From positions 1 to 10,409 of the forward strand of contig JBFWSL010000131.1 of the NCBI GenBank assembly GCA_050248375.1: a stretch of 10,409 nucleotides of DNA. Reading direction: 5' to 3'. Below the pieces are notes generated by a model. That model worked only from the letters and a program-made list of their open reading frames with translations. It ran no database searches and was not told the origin of the DNA. Source of the stretch: JAYZVT01 sp050248375. Its GTDB lineage: Bacteria > Pseudomonadota > Alphaproteobacteria > Rhizobiales > Methyloligellaceae. Below, piece by piece: positions 7,494 through 10,409 of this stretch (positions are counted from its first letter, which is position 1; every line of letters begins with the position of its first letter). The translations under genes were made by a program, and so were the position numbers.

Positions 7494-8222
7494 ATGTGGG
7501 CGCGGATAAAGGCGGCCGCGCTTTGGGCCTGGCGGATCGTCTCCACGCCGGCGGCGACCCTCAGCCTCGGCTTCCTGACGCTCGGCGGCTTCCTGGGGGG
7601 CGTGATCTTCTGGGGCGCGTTCAATACCGCGCTGGAAGTGACGAACACCGAGGCCTTCTGCACCTCGTGTCACGAGATGGAGGACAACGTCTACGAGGAG
7701 CTGACGCGCACGGTGCACTTCTCCAACCGCTCCGGCGTGCGCGCGTCGTGCCCGGACTGCCACGTTCCGCACGAATGGACCGACAAGATCGCCCGCAAGA
7801 TGCAGGCTTCGAAGGAGGTCTGGGGCACAATCTTTGGCACCATCAACACGCGGCAGAAGTTCCTGGAGAAGCGCCTGGAACTGGCACAGCACGAATGGGC
7901 GCGGCTGAAGGCCAACGACAGCCTCGAGTGCCGCAACTGCCATTCCTCGGTCGCGATGGACCTGTCGCGGCAGGCGCCGCGCGCCGCCGAGATCCACACC
8001 CGCTACCTCCTGTCCGGCCAGGCGACCTGCATCGACTGCCACAAGGGCATCGCGCATGAGCTTCCCAACATGGAAGGCGTCGATCCGGGCTGGAAGGTAC
8101 CGCCGGAACTGCAGGGTAAGGAACCGCCGCAGGCATCGGTGTTTGATAGGCTGGAGCGCATCGCGCGCTCTCCGCATGGTTACATGTGGAGCGTGTCCGA
8201 CCTCGCGACGCTTGCGGAGTAA
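7494..8222 (+). CDS. napC: NapC, membrane-anchored tetrahaem cytochrome c, quinol dehydrogenase
   Basis: Member of the NapC/NirT family that oxidises quinol at the membrane and sends electrons to NapB. The 242-aa protein has one N-terminal membrane anchor (about residues 20-43) and a periplasmic domain with four CXXCH haem sites starting at Cys56 (CTSCH), Cys86 (CPDCH), Cys146 (CRNCH) and Cys179 (CIDCH). The sequence CTSCHEM after the anchor is characteristic of the first, quinol-side haem. The start abuts the napB stop (TAG then ATG), so it is almost certainly co-translated. It is the last gene of the operon; no napF, napG or napH follows. Confidence 0.97.
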   Translation: MWARIKAAALWAWRIVSTPAATLSLGFLTLGGFLGGVIFWGAFNTALEVTNTEAFCTSCHEMEDNVYEELTRTVHFSNRSGVRASCPDCHVPHEWTDKIARKMQASKEVWGTIFGTINTRQKFLEKRLELAQHEWARLKANDSLECRNCHSSVAMDLSRQAPRAAEIHTRYLLSGQATCIDCHKGIAHELPNMEGVDPGWKVPPELQGKEPPQASVFDRLERIARSPHGYMWSVSDLATLAE

Positions 8223-8257
8223 GGTTCGGCCTCCGCGCGCCGCGCAATGGCGTTAGG

Positions 8258-8283
8258 CCGGGAAGCACCGCCTCGCTTCCCGG
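8258..8283. terminator. Hairpin between convergent napC and pseudoazurin genes
   Basis: CCGGGAAGC (8258-8266) and GCTTCCCGG (8275-8283) form a perfect 9-bp stem with an 8-base loop, 35 bases after the napC stop and 31 bases beyond the pseudoazurin stop. Its placement between two converging genes suggests a bidirectional terminator or 3' end protector. No T-run follows on either strand, so it does not meet the strict intrinsic-terminator pattern. Confidence 0.5.
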
Positions 8284-8314
8284 TACACGGGGATTCGCTC
8301 GCGCGGATCCGCGT

Positions 8315-8758
8315 TCAATTGGCGGCCAGTACATGGCCGAACAGCTCGGCGAAGACGGCCTTGGCCTTGCCGGTTTGCTTCACGGCTTTGGCTTCTTCCA
8401 CATTGGCGGGTTCGCCGACCCTGATCAGCGCGACCATGCCCATGGCGTAGTGCGGCGCGCACTTCACGCCGTATACGCCTTCCGCCGTGACGGTGACCTT
8501 GAATTCCTCGTTGAACTTGCTCTTGAAGGCTTCCGCCCCGGCCGGAATCATGCCCTTGATGCTCTCGACATTGTGGCCCTTGTCCGTCGGCACAAACCGG
8601 ATCGTATCACCGGGGGCGGCGACGATCAGGTCCGGCTCGAACACCATCGCGCCCTTCGCGCCCTTGTTGAGCATGAGAACCTCGATCTCGGCCGCCTGGG
8701 CAGCTCCGGCCGCGATGATGGCCGCTCCGAGGGCGAGAGCTGCGAGTATGCGTTTCAT
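8315..8758 (-). CDS. paz: Pseudoazurin, type 1 blue copper electron carrier
   Basis: Periplasmic cupredoxin that donates electrons to copper nitrite reductase and, in some species, to other denitrification enzymes. On the minus strand AAGGA (8766-8770) lies seven bases before the ATG at 8758-8756. The 147-aa precursor has a 22-residue Sec signal peptide ending AAQA. After removal of those 22 residues the copper ligands fall exactly on standard pseudoazurin numbering: His40 (GHNVE), Cys78 (VKCAPH), His81 and Met86 (MGM). The C-terminal helices (VEEAKAVKQTGKAKAVF) are also typical. It is divergent from nnrR, and the shared intergenic region holds a perfect Nnr-type box, so co-expression with nirK is expected. 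Confidence 0.97.
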   Translation of the reverse strand: MKRILAALALGAAIIAAGAAQAAEIEVLMLNKGAKGAMVFEPDLIVAAPGDTIRFVPTDKGHNVESIKGMIPAGAEAFKSKFNEEFKVTVTAEGVYGVKCAPHYAMGMVALIRVGEPANVEEAKAVKQTGKAKAVFAELFGHVLAAN

Positions 8759-8830
8759 TGTTATGTCCTTTCCAATTCGCGGCTTGATCTGCCGTTGATC
8801 GATGGATAGCCGGCGACGCCGCGAGGCGGT

Positions 8831-8844
8831 TTGCGCAAACGCAA
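8831..8844. promoter_or_regulatory. Perfect Nnr-type palindrome between pseudoazurin and nnrR
   Basis: TTGCGCAAACGCAA is a perfect TTGCG-N4-CGCAA palindrome centred at 8837.5, and with one more base on each side it reads TTTGCG...CGCAAA. For the minus-strand pseudoazurin gene, class II spacing puts the transcription start near 8796, and the minus strand reads TATCCA at 8808-8803, exactly at -12 to -7. For nnrR on the plus strand the matching -10 position (8867-8872, TTTGGA) is poor, so the box may control nnrR differently or only weakly. Confidence 0.85.
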
Positions 8845-8891
8845 ACAAAGGGTAGAAACCGGGAGGTTTGGACTTCCGGAAGACTTCCAGC

Positions 8892-9590
8892 ATGCCGCTC
8901 GACAAGTCGCTCGTATCGGGACTGCCCGCCTTCGCCGGACTGAGCGGCGAGGATGTCGGCGCAGTCCTTGCCTCCGCGCGCTCGTCGCGTTTTCCGAAGG
9001 ATTCCGAGGTCTTCTCCCAGGACGAGGAAGCCAGGCAGTTCTTCCTGCTCCTGTCGGGCCACATCAGGGTGGTGAAGGCCACGCCCGAGGGCGAGCAGGT
9101 CATCGCCCGCTACATCAACGAGGGCGAGCTGTTCGGCATCGCCATCGCTATGGGACGGACGGCGTACCCGGCGAGCGCGGTCGCGGCGGTGGACTGCGTG
9201 GTGTTGTCATGGCCGAATAGCGTCTGGCCTGACTTCCAGTCGCGTGTTCCCGGCTTCGGCGCGAACGCCTACCAGACGATCGGCGCCCGCCTGCAGGACA
9301 CGCAGTCCCGCGTGGTGGAGATGTCGACGCGCCAAGTCGAGCAGCGGATCGCGGGAGCGGTGATGCGGCTGGTCCAGCAGTCCGGACGCAAGACCGACGA
9401 GGGCGTCGAGATCGACTTCCCTATTACACGGCAGGACATCGCCGAGATGACCGGGAGCACGCTGCACACGGTCAGCAGGCTGATGAGCGCCTGGGAGGAC
9501 GAAAGCATCGTGAAGAGCGGCCGCCAGAAGGTGATCGTCACCGATCCGCATGCGCTTATGCTGGTCGCCGAGAACCGGCGCAAGAAATGA
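8892..9590 (+). CDS. nnrR: Crp/Fnr-family regulator of the Nnr/NnrR (NO-responsive) type
   Basis: Predicted NO-responsive activator of denitrification genes. ATG 8892 (GGAAG nine bases upstream) is used; an in-frame TTG at 8868 has GGGAGG only one base away and is rejected. The 232-aa protein has the cyclic-nucleotide-binding-like sensor domain (about 15-130; LLLSGHIRVVKATPEGEQV and GELFGIAIAMGR) and a winged helix-turn-helix (about 178-222; ITRQDIAEMTGSTLHTVSRL). It lacks the N-terminal cysteine cluster of Fnr, having a lone Cys102, so oxygen sensing through [4Fe-4S] is unlikely. The recognition helix reads HTVSR (192-196) where E. coli Fnr has ETISR; Ser and Arg are kept and the Glu is replaced by His, in keeping with TTGCG rather than TTGAT half-sites found here. 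Exact subgroup (Nnr, NnrR or DNR) cannot be fixed by eye. Confidence 0.92.
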   Translation: MPLDKSLVSGLPAFAGLSGEDVGAVLASARSSRFPKDSEVFSQDEEARQFFLLLSGHIRVVKATPEGEQVIARYINEGELFGIAIAMGRTAYPASAVAAVDCVVLSWPNSVWPDFQSRVPGFGANAYQTIGARLQDTQSRVVEMSTRQVEQRIAGAVMRLVQQSGRKTDEGVEIDFPITRQDIAEMTGSTLHTVSRLMSAWEDESIVKSGRQKVIVTDPHALMLVAENRRKK

Positions 9591-9706
9591 GGCGCCGGAG
9601 GCGCAAGCGAGGCTAGGCTGCGTTCCGGTCGCGTTCGAGATGGAATTCGCGGTTGCTGCAGAAACCCGGCACGCCCGATGTTCCGGCACGGACCCACTCG
9701 GCGCAT

Positions 9707-9835
9707 TCAGACCCATGCCTGCCCAGGATGCAGCGCCATATCGCGTTGCGCGATCTGGTGTTCGGACGAAAAGGCCCTAGGATAGCGCCTCATCGACTGG
9801 TCGAGTCGGGTCGCGGCGGCTTCGATCATGCGCAT
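9707..9835 (-). CDS. Possible 42-aa protein translationally coupled to the DUF1858 gene
   Basis: Candidate small gene with no recognised family. On the minus strand AAGGGAG (9849-9843) is seven bases before ATG 9835, and this start overlaps the end of the upstream DUF1858 gene; a second in-frame ATG at 9829 forms an ATGA overlap with that gene's stop. The product starts MRMIEAAATRLDQSMRRYP and ends HPGQAWV; it is charged and partly helical, with no membrane span or cysteine. About three-quarters of codons end in G or C, compatible with coding. The overlap and good ribosome-binding site are the main support; conservation is unknown. Confidence 0.4.
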   Translation of the reverse strand: MRMIEAAATRLDQSMRRYPRAFSSEHQIAQRDMALHPGQAWV

Positions 9836-10113
9836 CTCGCTTCTCCCTTGGGGAATTCCGGCCTGGAAGCGTTCGTCTCGAAGGCGGACGGGGCGCCTGT
9901 CGACGGGTCGGACCGCATTGCGGCGAGCAGTTCGGCCGAGAAGGCCGCCTCGTCGATCGCATGGGCGGCGGCCGCGTCCGCCACGGTGTGGAAGATTCCG
10001 ATCGGGCAGCCGATGCACAGCATCCGATGGCGGATCATGACCCGGATCGTCGCGGGCCATCTGCGCATGATCTCGTCGACCGGCATGTCGGGGTCTATGG
10101 CGGAAGGCTTCAT
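9826..10113 (-). CDS. DUF1858 / hybrid-cluster-associated redox disulfide domain protein
   Basis: Small 95-aa cytoplasmic protein of the DUF1858 (hybrid cluster protein-associated redox disulfide) family; biochemical role not established. On the minus strand GAGGAG (10128-10123) lies nine bases before ATG 10113. The domain covers about residues 5-65: DPDMPVDEIMRRWPATIRV, then the redox pair Cys33-x-x-Cys36 in LCIGCPIGIFHTVADAAAAH. The C-terminal 30 residues are low-complexity, with a further cysteine at 94. The frame is open upstream to 10326 but that extension holds the promoter box and looks non-coding. Convergent with nnrR and preceded by an Nnr-type box, so it is probably induced under denitrifying conditions; a role in redox or NO protection is inference. 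Confidence 0.85.
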   Translation of the reverse strand: MKPSAIDPDMPVDEIMRRWPATIRVMIRHRMLCIGCPIGIFHTVADAAAAHAIDEAAFSAELLAAMRSDPSTGAPSAFETNASRPEFPKGEARCA

Positions 10114-10164
10114 CCGGCTTATCTCCTCAATTCGAAAGCCTAGTCGTTGGCCTCCCGCCCATCG

Positions 10165-10178
10165 TTGTTCCCGCGCAA
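10165..10178 (-). promoter_or_regulatory. Nnr/Fnr-type box and class II promoter of the DUF1858 gene
   Basis: TTGTTCCCGCGCAA (plus-strand reading) fits TTG-N8-CAA with the same CGCAA half-site as the boxes at 136 and 8831; centre 10171.5. Reading toward the minus-strand gene, class II spacing puts the start of transcription near 10130, and the minus strand reads TAGGCT at 10142-10137, precisely at the -10 position. The leader would be about 16 bases and contain the GAGGAG ribosome-binding site. The rest of 10179-10356 holds no convincing gene. Confidence 0.65.
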
Positions 10179-10236
10179 AGAACCCGACGGTAGCGGGATG
10201 CGACATCCAGAAGCGTCCTCTGCGGCGCGATCGCTG

Positions 10237-10252
10237 CAAGGCGGAAGCCTTG
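10237..10252. other. Small perfect stem-loop upstream of the DUF1858 promoter
   Basis: CAAGGC and GCCTTG form a 6-bp stem around the tetraloop GGAA, which as plus-strand RNA is a GNRA loop. Weaker outer pairing is possible (CGAT at 10228-10231 with ATCG at 10256-10259). There is no T-run on either side, so it is not an intrinsic terminator. Function unknown; it may be chance in GC-rich DNA. Confidence 0.25.
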
Positions 10253-10356
10253 GCAATCGGGAGTGATGTGGCAGGCAAGAGACGATCAAGGCGATGCTGC
10301 GGACCGATTGAGCGGACTCCCATCACAGTCGTATAGGAATTAGGGAGGGCAAAGCG

Positions 10357-10409
10357 TTGATCACACTGGAAGTCGTGGCTGAGATAGTCGACCTCCGACG
10401 GCAGCTATT
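10357..10409 (+). CDS. Start of an unidentified gene, cut by the window edge
   Basis: GGGAGGG (10343-10349) is followed seven bases later by TTG 10357 and an open frame that reads to the end of the window (MITLEVVAEIVDLRRQL). An in-frame stop at 10309-10311 and the lack of ATG or GTG between them make TTG the only reasonable start. Seventeen residues do not allow identification; there is a loose likeness to the helical N-termini of some transposases with a helix-turn-helix, but that is not evidence enough to name it. Confidence 0.4.
   Translation, partial: MITLEVVAEIVDLRRQL

Noticed and set aside
7233..8177. Minus-strand open frame of 314 codons across napB and napC
   Set aside because: napB and napC are certain from six CXXCH motifs; the antisense frame has no recognisable domain.
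8868..8891. TTG start for the nnrR-like regulator
   Set aside because: The ribosome-binding sequence would be one base from the codon; ATG 8892 has proper spacing and matches usual family length.
9592..9604. GCGCC-GGA-GGCGC stem just after the nnrR stop as a terminator
   Set aside because: Five base pairs with a 3-base loop and no T-run on either strand.
10114..10326. N-terminal extension of the DUF1858 protein to 10326
   Set aside because: Contains an Nnr-type box and -10 element; the family domain begins right at the ATG 10113, which has GAGGAG upstream.
1..10409. CRISPR arrays, tRNA or rRNA genes, complete insertion sequences, long direct repeats
   Set aside because: None seen on reading; no regularly spaced repeats and no transposase domain apart from the unidentifiable stub at the right edge.

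Overview
The window is a compact, GC-rich (roughly two-thirds G+C) denitrification gene block. Gene content and order point to an alphaproteobacterium: a class I copper nitrite reductase with nirV, napEDABC without napF/G/H, pseudoazurin, and an Nnr-type Crp/Fnr regulator. I cannot place it to genus from the sequence alone.

Layout. Bases 1-217 are the nirK leader, with an Fnr/Nnr-type box at 136-149. On the + strand follow nirK (218-1336), a strong intercistronic hairpin, nirV (1404-2297), an unrecognised 124-residue protein (2309-2683) and nnrS (2683-3918). After a 114-base gap carrying a short palindrome comes a tightly packed napEDABC operon (4033-8222) in which every gene overlaps or nearly abuts the next. 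A hairpin at 8258-8283 separates napC from a convergent pseudoazurin gene (8758-8315, - strand). Pseudoazurin is divergent from an nnrR-like regulator (8892-9590, +), and a perfect TTGCG-N4-CGCAA box lies between them. Convergent with nnrR is a small - strand unit: a DUF1858-type redox-disulfide protein (10113-9826), preceded by its own box at 10165-10178 and followed by a coupled 42-codon ORF (9835-9707). At the right edge a new + strand gene appears to begin (TTG at 10357) and is cut off.

Function. NapABC takes electrons from quinol through the tetrahaem NapC and dihaem NapB to the molybdenum enzyme NapA, which reduces nitrate to nitrite in the periplasm. NirK, fed by pseudoazurin, reduces nitrite to NO. 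The Nnr-type regulator probably senses NO and switches on nirK, pseudoazurin and the DUF1858 unit: all three carry a 14-bp TTG-N8-CAA box, and a plausible -10 element lies at the same class II distance from each. NnrS is the NO-stress membrane protein of such clusters. No NO reductase (nor) or N2O reductase (nos) genes are present here. The nap promoter region lacks the box, so nap seems to be controlled separately.

Most of the window is well-known biology. The least explained parts are the 124-aa protein between nirV and nnrS, the DUF1858/42-aa unit that appears to belong to the Nnr regulon, the RR-containing N-terminus of NapD, the nirK-nirV hairpin, and the palindrome ahead of napE.
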